This document shows positions 28,824 to 42,200 of a stretch of DNA of 64,000 bases, piece after piece. The notes under the pieces are model-generated. The model saw only the letters and a program-made list of their open reading frames with translations. It did no database searches and was not told the DNA's origin. Source of the stretch: Amblyomma americanum (lineage: Eukaryota > Arthropoda > Arachnida > Ixodida > Ixodidae); NCBI RefSeq assembly GCF_052857255.1, contig NC_135505.1:134099967-134163966 (forward strand), read 5' to 3'. Position numbers and translations under genes: made by a program. The first letter of the stretch is position 1. Each line of letters starts with the position of its first letter.

Positions 28824-30170
28824 GCGATGTGCATTGTTTTTTCATGTTCATACGCTACAACATCGAAAAAAAACAAAGCGAAGATAAATGCGTGACCGAG
28901 CAGAAACCTGCGACAACAAAACTTACTCAATTTTTTTTGTATTATAATTTTGCAAATATTCTGCTGTTGGCGAAGTATGGAAGTGAATTCGAAAATAAAC
29001 GAATATGTGCATCAGACCTTGAGAAAGGTGAAGTACACTGCGAAAGGACAGCGTTTTCAATGTTCGGCCTTCCTCAATGAAAATTCGATGCATCAACAGC
29101 TATGCTAGGAGTACTTTTTTGTTTTAGGCTCAAGCACAATGATAACTTATTAGCGCCTATATAAGACACATCCCTTAATGCCATATCGAATCTCTAAGGC
29201 CTTATTCCAGCGCCGAAATAGCATATTCAATATATGTATCACCAGGACTATATACAACATCGTTTCAGGCGCCCAAAACTTCATTATTCACGGTTTTCGC
29301 TATCACGGAGTTCAAAGTGCCTGTAAGGCAGCTGCCACATCATGTGTTTGGAGGTGTTCTTATTTAAGTAGTTGCTGCGTGCAAAGTGCAAGGAAAGTTT
29401 CCAGTCCACAATTGGCAACATTCCATTCAGCTTGTTCATTTATCCTTCAAAAGCCTGCCACACGTAATCACAGACTCTCTACATAGTAGAACGTGCACAG
29501 CCTTCCGGAAAACAGCGCAAAGGACAGCCACACAGTGACAAAGCATATTTCATTTCATTTCAATTATTGAACCCTCAGGGCCAAAGGCATTAAAGAGGGG
29601 ATATAAAGCCTCAATTAATATTTTAACATATTGCCGATAGTATACAAGAATTAAAACAAACTATATGGGGTTAGTGTCCTTTGCACTGTTTTCTAGAACA
29701 CATTAAGAGTTCTCCCGTTCTCCCCAATATCTAGCATTCGGAACCTTATCACAGTGATGGCGTTGCCAATGGGAATGTGCCGAAAGGCGGTGGCACGAAA
29801 CAGGTGCAAGCAAAATACATGATCAGTGCAGTGCACTGGCATGGCATAGGGACCACCATCTTAGCTGTGTGTGTTAGAGAAACCATGCATGACGAAGTAA
29901 CGAATTCAAGGACAGAAATGCAATCTCGGCAGAAATGTAATGCAATGCATAATGCATAACGACCTTGTTGGAAAGCGAGGCCTAAATGCGTTCCCTCACC
30001 ACCATGCAGCACTTGCTCCGCAGAAAGTTCTTATATACTCTTGAAAGAGGTTATGCAACCTCCACGGTGAACAAAGTCACTGTACCGGTCCAGCAGTGTG
30101 CCACTGCGTGCAAGCAGGTTTCCAGGTAAGCATTTTCCATCGAGGCTGAGGTTCATCAGCGGCCTGCAGT

Positions 30171-30291
30171 TCAGTTCTTTTTGGCATTGGGCGGATTTCT
30201 TTCGTCCCAGACACTGACGCCATCACAGGCGCAGATTCTTTTTGGATTTTGGGCGACACCCGAAGCCCTGGCTATGATACCGCAAGCAAGA
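30171..30291 (-). CDS. CCS: CCS exon 6 (domain 3, stop TGA)
   Basis: Completes Arg217, then 39 codons and TGA at 30173-30171. It contains 'IIARASGVAQNPKRICACDG' and the tail 'VWDERNPPNAKKN'. The acceptor is CTCTGCAG. The tail after the CxC is short and ends Lys-Lys-Asn. Confidence 0.97.
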
Positions 30292-33200
30292 CTGCAGAGG
30301 GAGGAAAAAATAAAGAAAAGTTTCACTCAACAAAATACATTTTAACAAAACACAATATCCTATCACAAACTGCAAGCTAGGGGAGAGCGTCAGTGGGGGA
30401 AGCAAATCAGCTGCCGCATGATCAGCATATGGTTTAGTTTGGTTTATGGGGGTTTAACGTCCCAAAGTGACTCAGGCTATGAGGGACGTCGTAGTGGAGA
30501 GCTCCGGAAATTTCGACCGCCTGGGGTTCTTTAACGTGCACTGACATCGCACAGTACACGGGCCTCTAGAATTTCGCCTCCATCGAAATTCGACCGCCAC
30601 GGCTGGGATCGAACCCGCATCTTTCGGGCCAGCAGCCGAGCGCCATAACCAGTCAGCCACCGCGGCGGCTGCATGATCAGCATATGTTTCTCACATACTG
30701 CTTGACGCAGATGCTGCAGTTTCTCACTTGTTGCTTACTGTTCCTTACACCTGGACATTCCGTTTTATCGCTGTATTAGCCAAACTGTTTCGTAACAAAT
30801 GCATTATAGCAACCATCACTACTTATTTTGTAGCTCTTAAAGGGGCACTGAGGAACTCTTCATCCAATCGTTGTTCCAACAATTTGACCCTCTGGCTCCT
30901 TTGGCTGAGAAAATTAAAAAATTTTTTCCACCATTCAATACAAACTTTGACGACTATGGTGAGAAAGACTGGCTGTCATTGCTTTGAAGTGAATGGCGAA
31001 GTGTTACCTCCGGCATCTGCACAAATAAATCGGTGTCAATGCACACAGTACTTGTAAAATCAGCCGGTGATGGCGACACCTGTATTTTCTTCTTTTTTTT
31101 GTCTTTTCTATCTTATAAAAGCTGTGTTTTTGATGGGAGTGCATGGTCTGTACTTAGAATGCCGTACCCTATTGACACAGGGCAACTTCAATTTCTCCTC
31201 AGTGTCCCTTTTAGTTGCTGACCTCACGGTGCTTCTTCATTTCCCCAGTGTTGGACTTGCATATTTTTTCGGCGAAGCTGTCAGTGGCTCACCCATGGCA
31301 TTAACATTGGGACCAAGCGTCGGCGTAACACGTCACATGACCAGCGCGCCTCGCGTGACCATGAGGTGACGTCAGCGGCAGCTAGGAGCATTACAAGTGC
31401 GCTCCGCACAAGTTCTGTTGGAATCTTTTCATTTAAACGTGAATAGACACCACAGGAAATAACTCCACAGCAGAAGTGCTTTGAAACATACCGTGCGCAG
31501 CTGTCAACATCTCCTCTCTGGGCTTGGGAAGGGCTCTGCGAACACACAACCAAGGACCGGCCAATAATGTCCCAGACCTTCACAATGTCGTTGGTTCTCC
31601 GAAAGATGCTTCGGCCATTTTCGTCAACATCAATTTCACCAAGGCTCCCGTATCTCTAAAAAACCAAAGAACGCACAGCTCAGGAAGACAGAAAACAAGG
31701 AACTGAATGCAGTAAAAATACGAGAAGACAAAAAAGTCGGTGTTCGTACATACACCTGCAGTCAAAAGTTTACAGAGGGCTACACTGGTGAATTTACTAT
31801 AATTTCTCTGCATCCAGAGGTCACTGTTAGAGATTAAAGGATGCAATATGGGATTTATGTGGTAAGACTCACAGGTATAATTCCAATTCCACATTGTATA
31901 AAGACACAGCTATGTCATTAATGTTTCTGTTAAAGGGACACTGAGGAGAAATTGAAGTTGGCTTGTATCGATAGAATACAAGCTCCTGATCACAAAAACG
32001 CCGCTCTTACTGAAAACAAAGCTCTTGTAAGGTAGAAAATAGCAAGAACCAAAATACAGGTATCGCCACCACAGGCCAATCTCGCAAGTACAAGCGTGGT
32101 GACGCCATAGGACAAGAGACGCCACTTTGGAGGAATTTTCTATCCTACTTGGTGTCGCGAATCTCTGAAGCTGACAAAGGTAGGTTGCGCAGATCAATAT
32201 TGAAGTAAGTTTTGTTTTAAAACCAATAGTGCACTTTTATCACACAAGGAAGGCAGGCAAAAGTCAACCTGAATGCTGGAAGCAAAGAAAACGGATGCTT
32301 GGCGGCGCCACAGGTGGCCAGGAGAGTTCGATTTGTTATGGCGCTTCGCGTCTATGAGCTTTGCGTGCCCCATGGTTTTGTTTTTGACGCGCTTCGATTT
32401 ACAAGCGCCGAACAGCAGAGGAACTCCAAGTGCCGCTTCAAGTGTAGTTAACCTTTGAAGGAGCCTGTTAAGGCTTGTCAGATGATCGCCACGGTCGATG
32501 AAATATGATGGCACGATGGTCGGTGATCGTACAAGGCAGCACTTGTGTATTCGCACGTTTGCCCGGCGAAACATTCCCGGCTGCACCAGTCAACTTCAAA
32601 CTACTTAGTGGAAATCGCTTATTAGGGACGGGAGACAAGGTACAAGGCAGTTCAGAAAAATTGCTGATGGCCTAGCTCTGTTAGGCCAGGATATACCTAG
32701 CGAAAGCACGCAGATTTCTGCATCAGAAGAGTGCATTCACTAGATGCGCCGTCGTGGCGGAGCGGTAGCGTTTCCGCCTCAAACGCCGAAGGCCCTGGTT
32801 CGATTCCGAACCGAACCTCGGCACCGGACTTCTTTTCTTTTAATCAGTGAGTGGGCGGAGGGTTTCAGTGGCTCCCATAGATTTTGCCACCGAATACGTT
32901 GGTTAGCGGTTAAGCGCAGGCTCTGTTAAGGCGCGTTTATGCTGCGGCGAGGCGCGTGCGCGCGCTGCACGGCAAAGTCACGTCGGTCAAAGCGAGATCC
33001 TCTATACACCAACTGTGCTTGACCACCGACGCGTTCGGCTGCTTCGGCGCACTCTGACCGCACTGGCGGGGAGATTAGAGCATGTATTTCGCGCCGAATG
33101 CGCCAGCCGCCGCCGGCCCGGCCAGACTGATTTGGCTCCGCGGCGAGGTGCGCATTATATTCAATAGCTGCGGCAGTTGGGCGGAGCTGTTCTTTTCGAG

Positions 33201-36200
33201 GTGGGCTATTTTAATCCATTCTCAGTACATATCTGAAGGTACATGCAAGTTGGGAGAGAGCCAGATCCAGTGGACCCGTTGGATATAGCGGAAGCCGTTG
33301 AAGCATCGTGCGCCGGCTTTGGTTTCAAGCCGCCAACTTTAAACGCGACCGCCCTCGAGCACCCATTTGTTTTTCGTGGCAAAAAATAACTTGGCCCTTG
33401 CAACCGTGGGAGACCTCGACGCCGCCTGCTGCGCCGTGCAACCGCGCCGTTCAAGGAATCACAATCCGTTGGCCCCAAAGCCCCGGCCAGCCTCCGATGG
33501 GCGCAAGGCACCGATCTTGTCCTGGCCCCTTGCGACTCCCCGCACTGGGGTTATGATATTTAGTTTGCAACGGCTGCTCTCTGAGGAAGGGGGAAACCAC
33601 CCGCCAGCGCCTAACCTAACCGTGCTCCCTAAAAAGCATCGCACGCTCTGTGGGGCTGAGGTCGCCGAAATGCAGGCCAGAGTTTTTGCGAGAACTACGT
33701 CGTCGGGTTCGGGAACGGGATCCATCGTAACGCTGGCAAGACGCCGGTGCAAACGTAAATGAAGCGACGGTCGCGACCCCCGATAGATGCCTTCAACGTG
33801 CGGCGGCGGTAGCTTTCATTTCAGCAGCTGCTAGACCGCACCGCTAGCCACCAGAAATCACGGAGTCTCCGTTTACGTCACGTTTCACGTCACTCCGTTC
33901 TGTGCCGTCATAAGAGTTCTCCGTGTCGTCATAAGAGTTCTCGAGTTTGAATCGGAGTGGCGGGAAAAACTTTTTCAACTTCGAATCCAAATTTCTTTGA
34001 AATAAATGCATCTTTCGCTCCCGGACAAGCATCAACAAAGCCATGAAATGCCGAACTATCAGATATTGCTAACAAAAAAATTTTGATAGGGTTCTCCTCA
34101 GTGTCCCTTTAAGGTTGTGTTCTGCAAACCTCTGACTGCCGGCATACATGGTGGCTGAAGTCTATGAACGCACATTCTAAAAAAGTACAGTGACTTACCC
34201 TGGGCCTTCTGTGATTTGTTCCACTCGGCTCAGGGTCATAAACAGGACCAGTGCTGAAATTGAAGAGACGCTGATGCACGGACAAAAGCCAGACCACAAC
34301 AAGAGCATGTCATACTCTCACCAAGCTCTATTAAGTTAATAGCGACAACGGCTACTGGACGGCTTTTAAATGAACAAGCAACCTCCTGAAGTGGTTTTAA
34401 ACATATACAGGCAAAACAAATCAGCAAGTAAACTGAACAGCAGCAACGCCCCACCCCCCCCCCCCCACAACTAGTATGTATTTCATTATACTCTCGGAAC
34501 AGATTTATGTGCACGCACTTCTGTTCCTGCAGTAGTGGAGAAAGACAAAGTTCTGTTGTGGCGGCAGTCACCTTGACAGCAGATGATGGGGGGGTAGAGC
34601 TATCCTGTAACTTTTTCGCACCAAAGGAAAACAAAGGTCTAGGTCAGGACGTTTCTTTTCTTTGCTTCAATAACTGTCCTAGCCCATGAATTTTTCTTTT
34701 TATTGCGCATTAACAGCCTCCCCTATCACACTAGAAAATCAGCTGTAAGCATCCTTCATGTGTGCTGAACTTGCGCCTTCCCAGCTGTCTACATATGTAT
34801 GTGCACCAACGTATTCACATACAGCCAACATGCACAATCAAGTATCTTACAGATGAAAAAAGGTCAACACACAATAATGTAAAAAAAAAGTGTTTTATGC
34901 AGTTTCCATAAAAACTATTATGATATGTGCTTTTTGGATAGGCTTTTTGCCGATGATTGTGTCCTGTATAACGAAATAACCTGTCCACATGACCAGACTG
35001 TCCTTGAAATAGACTTAAACAGGGTATTGAATTGGTGAAATGAATGGGGGTGCTTCTCAACACAGAAAAATCAGTATGCCTTCGTGTCACTTGTAAAAAA
35101 AAAACACTTATTTTTTCATATACATTAGGTTCTTCTCCACTATGCGAAGCTATAAACTACAAATATTTGGGTGTTACCTTGACACCAACATTATCGTGGA
35201 ACACACATATTAATAATATTTGTTCTTCTGCTTTCCGCAGACTGTGCTTTTTGAGGCACAAACTAAAAAACGCCCCTACTAATTTGAAATTACTCTGTTA
35301 CTTCTCATTTGTTCGACCAAAGCAGAGTATGCATGTATTTCATGGGATCCTCACACTAAGTCAAATATCAGCCACCTTGAAAGAATACAAAGAAAGGCAG
35401 TTAGGTTTATATTTAATAAATTCGCACGGCTTCACTCTCCCTCTAAAGTTATGGAAGACAATTGTATACCCACTCTTGAATCCCGTTGAAAGCAGTAAAG
35501 ACTTGAGTTCCTTTCCCTCCTTCTTAACAACAAACTTCAAATGAATAAATCACCTTATTTAACGCCTGCATTAACGCGCCTCACAAGACATCATCATCCT
35601 GACTCACTCACACCCTATTATGCTCGAACTGATATGTTTAAATTTTCCTTTTTTCATCGGACAGTATCGCACTGGAACCATGGTTTGCTGACCGCAGTGT
35701 GACTAAAAATTGTATAAATGTGTACTTGTTTGCTCCTGTTTTGTTCATTATTATCTGTATATATACTAATGCCCCTCTGCTTGGACCCAAGGGTCTGCAG
35801 TATGTAATAAATAAATAAATAAATATCAACATGGTGACCACATTTCCAATACAATGGGAATTAACATTTTTGAAATGTTCTTTCCTTGCCATTTATATTC
35901 ATGTAAAATGCCTCAATAAATACTTCATGGAGGCCTAAAGAATATCAATTAGTATTCAGCTTTGTAGTACATAACACCAACCACTGATCTTCTACAGGAA
36001 TGTGCACAACTTTGTACAGTCTCAAAACAGTTTGAAATTGTAATATTGTGATGATGGTAATTTTCTGCATGATTTTAACATGGTGGAAATTTTCTGCACT
36101 GCACATATTGCCGTTTGGAGTGCTCGAAACGCTGGCAAGAATGCCCACAAACGCGTTTGAAGATCGTATGAACATAGTGGCTAATCTGGATACTACATGA

Positions 36201-39200
36201 TTGCTTGGAAGCTAAGAAATGCTGCAAATTGTAGATCTTACAAAAAAAAATTCCTTGTCACTTGAGTCTTACGCCAAATGTATATGCCGCATATTTTCAG
36301 TCTGATGTTGCAAAGTGACCACGACATAGGTAACATGCTAGGGCAATCTACGGCTACGTCATCCAATCTCCAATTATGCCCTCCAATGCACAGATGTGGG
36401 ATAGTTGGTATGTGATTAAGGTTTAGAACTGTGCACAAAGCAAAAAATAAACACCACAGAGGGCTGAGTTTCGACTACTCGCCGACACTGAGCATACCTT
36501 TTTCACAAGTGTATGAACATAGCACTGAAAGCAAGTGCTACAAGGTGTACATCCACTCCTCAGTGCACATTTTTTATACTGTTCTTCATCTTAACTTCTA
36601 GGAATCTCAGCAAGGACAAAGCCCTCCAACAACACGGAAACCATCCAAAAGCTCCGCAAAGTTCAAAAAGGGAGCGATAGTCGAACAAAATCACCGTGTC
36701 AATTGCCCTGCCTCTCTCTGCAATGCTTATCTTATCAGAATGCAAAAAAAATGACAGTGTTTGCTCATCATGTTAACCCCTTAATGGGGGCACTTTCATA
36801 ATTAAAGCTTCTGGCACTTGTTGCAGCTGATAACATTGAAACAGGACAATTCGAGATAGAGGGGAAACAGAACAGGTGAAAAGGGACAGTATTGCTGATT
36901 AATGAGTGGGGGCTGAAAGCCACTCCATTGGCCTGAGATATCAAAGCAAGAAGCTCGCACATGGTCAACGCCTGTCTAAGCCCATTCAGTGCATAGCATG
37001 TAGATTGTGAATCATGCAGCCAGGAGGGATAAAGTGTATTTAAATAGCAAATGCACAGGAATGACTCAGGTGCCTGACCGCAGGTTTTTGTTTTATAACC
37101 CAAGGAGTCTCACACTTTCAGTCTAGATATTTAGAGATTTGTTTGGTGTGAATAGTGTTTCTGTTGGTGCAGTGTGCTGCATGATGATCATCATGATAAC
37201 TGACAACTCCAGCATTCGCCTACTGGCCAGAAATGCTATCCAAATCAGCCCAGAGTCTTAATTTACATGTGGAGCTTAGAAAAGAATGGGCACTCTCAAG
37301 CATGTCCAGTCATCCATGATCATGCGGTCCCAGTGGCAGTGGGAATGGCTGCATTTTTTGGGGACACTGGGTAAGGCGCAGTGCCACTTTAACTGGCCGT
37401 TCTTTGCTGAACTAGGCCACAGCAAGCTTAATACATCTCTACAAGGCACAAGTTCTTTTAATCTGACATCACCTTTCACAGGGGATAAAAAGCAACAGAA
37501 AGAGATCCCAATGTGCAAGCATTTGACTACTAGTACCAATCTGTTCCAAAAGCAAACACTCCTGCAACATACTCCTCAAGTGTGATATGTGTCACTGGCA
37601 GATCGCACATCAATATAAGATTGATGCGTTTTAGCTTTACTGCGAACAGTAAGTTTCAATTGCTGACGGAGCGACAAGAAATAGAAGAAAAGTATGAGAA
37701 CAAAACTGCAGCAGGCAGAACTCCCCAAGTGCACTGAGGACAAATTGTTGATAACACGAATAACTACAAATACGCCTTCCAGACGCACAATGTTGTCTGC
37801 ATTGATCACTTATAAAATTTTAAGTTGTTAAAAAAAAATGTACTTTTCGACGATAGACATTACCGAGTTTTATTTTATTTTGCCATCTTTTGATGCGTGC
37901 CATGCTAACATACACACAAGAAGTACTAATACATGGGATATACCACGTTCTCGCACTAATCATAAACTATGAATGTTGTCTTATAACTTGCATCACATTC
38001 TAAACCTGTTCTAAACATACAACACGTACCAAAACTGAGATGCAAAATCAATATACCAATACCTGTACACAGTCAAGCTGCACAGACAGCTTTTTAACCC
38101 AGAAACCCTCCAGTTGAAGCTGCAAAATCAGCTTATAGACTACATTGACTGTTGAAAATTCAAGTTGGCCTGTATCGATAGATTACTGCATTCTAACAGC
38201 AAGGACGCTGCTTTTACTGAAGACTAAGTTTTCATAAGCTGTAAAAAGGCCGAAAAGTTAAATACAGGTGTCCCCACCATCAACAAATTTTGCAAGTAAA
38301 CTGCGGGGTCATTGACCCAGTTTTCTTGACGGAGATCACAGAGGCTAGGCTTCACCGCCATTCACTTCAAGACAGTGATCATGAAGTCCCTTTCGGTGTA
38401 GAAATAAGTTTGAATTGCGTGGCAGAAAAATTTTCGAATTAAATTTTCTCAGCAATAATTTGTTTTGCTACCGGACAGACACCAACATATCCAGAAAGAG
38501 CCACAGAATAGATTTTCACTAAAAAATGAAATAAAATTGGTTTTAAGGAAAGGAAATGACGCCTGTCTCACAATTCCTGCTGGACATGGGTACCATGCCA
38601 TAAGGGAAGGAAAATCCCTTCCCTTATGTCAGGTGTCCACCGAGATGCCCATGCCCCATTTTTCGCTCACAGCCAATGCCACTGACATGCTTTTCTGGGA
38701 CACGAGCTCCTTAATCTGTCTCTTAACCTGTCGTGTTAAAACAGATTGCATGGAGTTGTCCTAAGTGTTCCTTTAAGTAGGCACTTGAATCCTGCTACTA
38801 CTTTGAGAACTGGTTTTGAGGAAAGAAAAGAGCGCACTGTCATCGCACAGTACATTGGCCTTTAGAATTTTGCCTGCATCGAAATTCGACTGGTCAGGAT
38901 CGAACCTGCGGCTTTCGGATCAGCAGCCGAGCCCCATAACCATTGAGCCACCACAGTGGCTAAAAGAATGAAGAGAGAAAGTGGTGCCGTTGCAGACAGT
39001 CCAAAATAATTTTGACCACCTGGGGATCTTTAACGAGCACACGCACTGCACAGTAAAAGGGCGCCTTTAGCATTCCCCATCCGTTGAAACTTGCTGGCTA
39101 CAACCAACGGAATGGACAGACTCTCCAATGGAAATACCTTAAAATCTATTGCATGTAAAGCCTTAACCACTCATTAATGTCTAAGCCAGCATAGGTGCAA

Positions 39201-42200
39201 ATCCAAGACCAGACATGTGGCCCGCAGTGCACAAAAATGACCCGTAATACAAGTTGTAGAAAAAGATACACAAAATCGAAATTCCAAACACTCAAGTATC
39301 CATAAGCTGGAAACAACTGTATTGGTCACGACTGTAAGAATTAAGCATTTGACACTGAAGGAAATTTCAGGATGCGTGACCAGCGAATGGCACATACTAT
39401 TGCTTGGATACTGAGAATAAATTTTAGGATTAATTGGCCCGACAAGCTTCAGCTATAAAAAACGAAAGCACTTTGTGCGACTCTCGTGTTTTTGTGGTTC
39501 TTCCAATTCACTTTTTTTCACTGCGTGGATACTGTTTTCACTTCAATTGGAGGCATAAACCGCAGCTATCTTGCCTGCAACAATCCTGTGACTGCGTCCA
39601 CACACCTTTCGCAGCCATTTGAAAGATCCCCCAATTCGTGAATGCGTAGCCGGTGCATCTGTCCCTGTTGGAGGCCATCAATGACACCATCAATGATGCA
39701 CGCTCCCTCAGCTGCCTGTGAGAAGCGCACGACTCCCATGATTCCAGATGTCCCAGAGATCTCGGAGACGGCTGCCGCGACGCCTGGAGCAGAACCTGAA
39801 AAACAATTCATGAATTCTTGTCAGCTTACTCTTTATACCAAGCACTGACTCAACTGCCGTCAATGTTTGTTACTAGTTGCCAACCACTCCGCTGGAAAAA
39901 TTTTCGTGACAAATCAATGCCACAGATACATATGCGAGTAAAAGGGGTACACCTTGACAAACCTAAAGCACCATTTAGAGCAAATTTATCAGATAAAAAA
40001 TCCATAAGAAACAATGCATCAGCCATTACAAAATTTTCTTGAAAGAAAAAAATATATATCTGAAGTGTTCGAGAGACTGCTGTATGCTCTCAGGCCTATG
40101 CAAAATCCAAGAACGGAAAAATTTCGACCAATGAAAAAACGCATCCTGTGCTTTAGGAAAATAGCAAATGATGAACTCAAAAAATAACTGCATTTTAAAG
40201 TAGTGACATAGAAATTGATCAATTTTCAGATCAAAAGTCTAACCTCATGCAACAGGGATACGGTGCAGTAAATGGCTTGAGGCAAATGTTAACCACCTAC
40301 TTTTTTTTTTTCCACTAGCATAAATATTGGGGTGACTAGATGGCAGACATTTTTGTATTTTTCCGCAATTAAAAATGGCTACTATGCCTGAAATTTAAAC
40401 ATGCAAGCTCAGGTCATAAGTTCAGGTTTATGGGAGTGTAACGTCCCAAAGCGACTCAGGCTATGATGGAGACCAGCCCATAAGTTCAGTTGCTGAACAC
40501 CACGGCTGCCATTACAAGCTGAAAAGCACACAGCATGAGTAAACAATTACTTGAAAAGCGACTTCCTTGATTTTCTACACTTGGTCAGAAACACACGCTA
40601 AAAGTAAAGAAATCAAAGAGACTACTTTAAGGGTAAAAGAAGGACCCTACATTTTATTTACAATGAGTATAATAAATCCAACACTGCTGATAGCCTCAGA
40701 AAAAGTACAACATATATGGTGTGTCAACAGGTGAGAGGCAGAGTTCCCAAGTGTAGTCAAGCTTCCTTCTCCAAGTAGGTAGCACAATAAACTGCTCAAA
40801 CAAACTGGGAACTGCACAGTAAAGCTTATACTGCAGCTGCAATGTAAAGTGCAGTATTTAGGTGTTTCTCATGGAAATGCAAAGTTTTAGTCCTCAAACT
40901 TTCAGGTGGCCTTTTCTCAACAGCCGAGCTCTGCACATTTGGTAGCCTCATAACTATAACCATTTGTAAAGCTTTTCTGAGAAAGCAAATAAGGTTTGAG
41001 TACTTGTTGGCCAAGTGCAATCCAAGAAATAAATTTTCAACATTAGAGTGCTTGCCATGTTTAGCAAGGCTGGCATACGAAGAAAATGGAACGATTTAAG
41101 TTGTTTGGCGCATCATAGCCTAAGTTGCTTTTGCGCCATTAAAATCAATATAACTAACTAACTAACGATTTAAGTTGAACGTGTCTTTGAATCGAGCCAA
41201 GAAAACGTGCTGCGACAAAACCAACTTGGTTCACCTTCAGTGACATCAAGCTTTTGGCGCTTAGAGATGCCGTAATGTACGCATCCAGCAAAGCTGCACC
41301 TTGACCTTTACAATGAACACAAACAGTAAGCATCAAAAAGCAGCCTAATGGCATATGAAGAAAGCGTTTCGCATGCTCAGAATATGTTCGGCAGTATTTT
41401 TCTGAGCCTTATTGAAAGCAAAGCAGTCAGATATACATGGAAATTGATAACACCTACGACAGAGCATCAGATCCAGTGAAACTGTGGCAAGCTACTTACA
41501 GCAGTTTTTAGGTTCCTGCGACATCACTTCAGACAAAAATTTTATGTTCTCTGGCACAGTGATAGAACAGTTGACGCAAGTGTTATGCATGAACCAAGTC
41601 ATAATTTATATCATGGCATGAAAAATGGTTCGTCTTTCCAAGCACACTGTCTCTTTCAATACAGTTGTCTTCTTTTAAATTAAAAGCGGTTTATTTCAGC
41701 TGGTACAATTTCTACACGCATAACATAGGGAGTGGGACAACACATGTGAGGTTTCTTAGGTGTCTGCTGTAGTGCTGGATGCAGCCTACTCACATCTAAC
41801 CAAACTAGTTCAATTTCCACAGGAGCCTTGGACTGATCAACTATGTCAAATAAAAACAGTGTTGGAAGGAACAGGAGGCACACTTTAATGTAATAATATG
41901 TGATGATATGTGCAATTTAACATCTCGAAGTGACACATGGGCTATGAGGAACATTGTAATGAAGGGCTCTGGATTAATTTAGACCACCTTAGGTTCTTCA
42001 ACATGCACTGACATCACACACCACGTAGGCACCTCTTGTATTTCATCACGATCGAAATGTGGTGGCCGCGGATTATTGCCTCTTCGTTGGGAGAGGACAT
42101 CGCCGCCAACTTAAACAATTATATAACCAGTGAGGCGTCGAAATTCTACTTGACGGAGAAGTCTGGGAGTGATAGGCTGTTGTAAAAAATAAAAAGAGCA

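Larger units (their letters stand above)
22032..30170. other. intergenic, SINE-rich
   Basis: Between the CCS stop and the transporter start. It should hold the transporter promoter/5' UTR (22032 to about 23100 is moderately CpG-rich, with no clear core motif) and the CCS 3' UTR. The rest is SINE A copies, a LINE fragment and a dispersed repeat. I found no gene here. Confidence 0.6.

Noticed and set aside
33367..33762. 131-codon plus-strand ORF in the TTAA element
   Set aside because: GC-rich DNA with overlapping open frames on both strands; no transposase motif.
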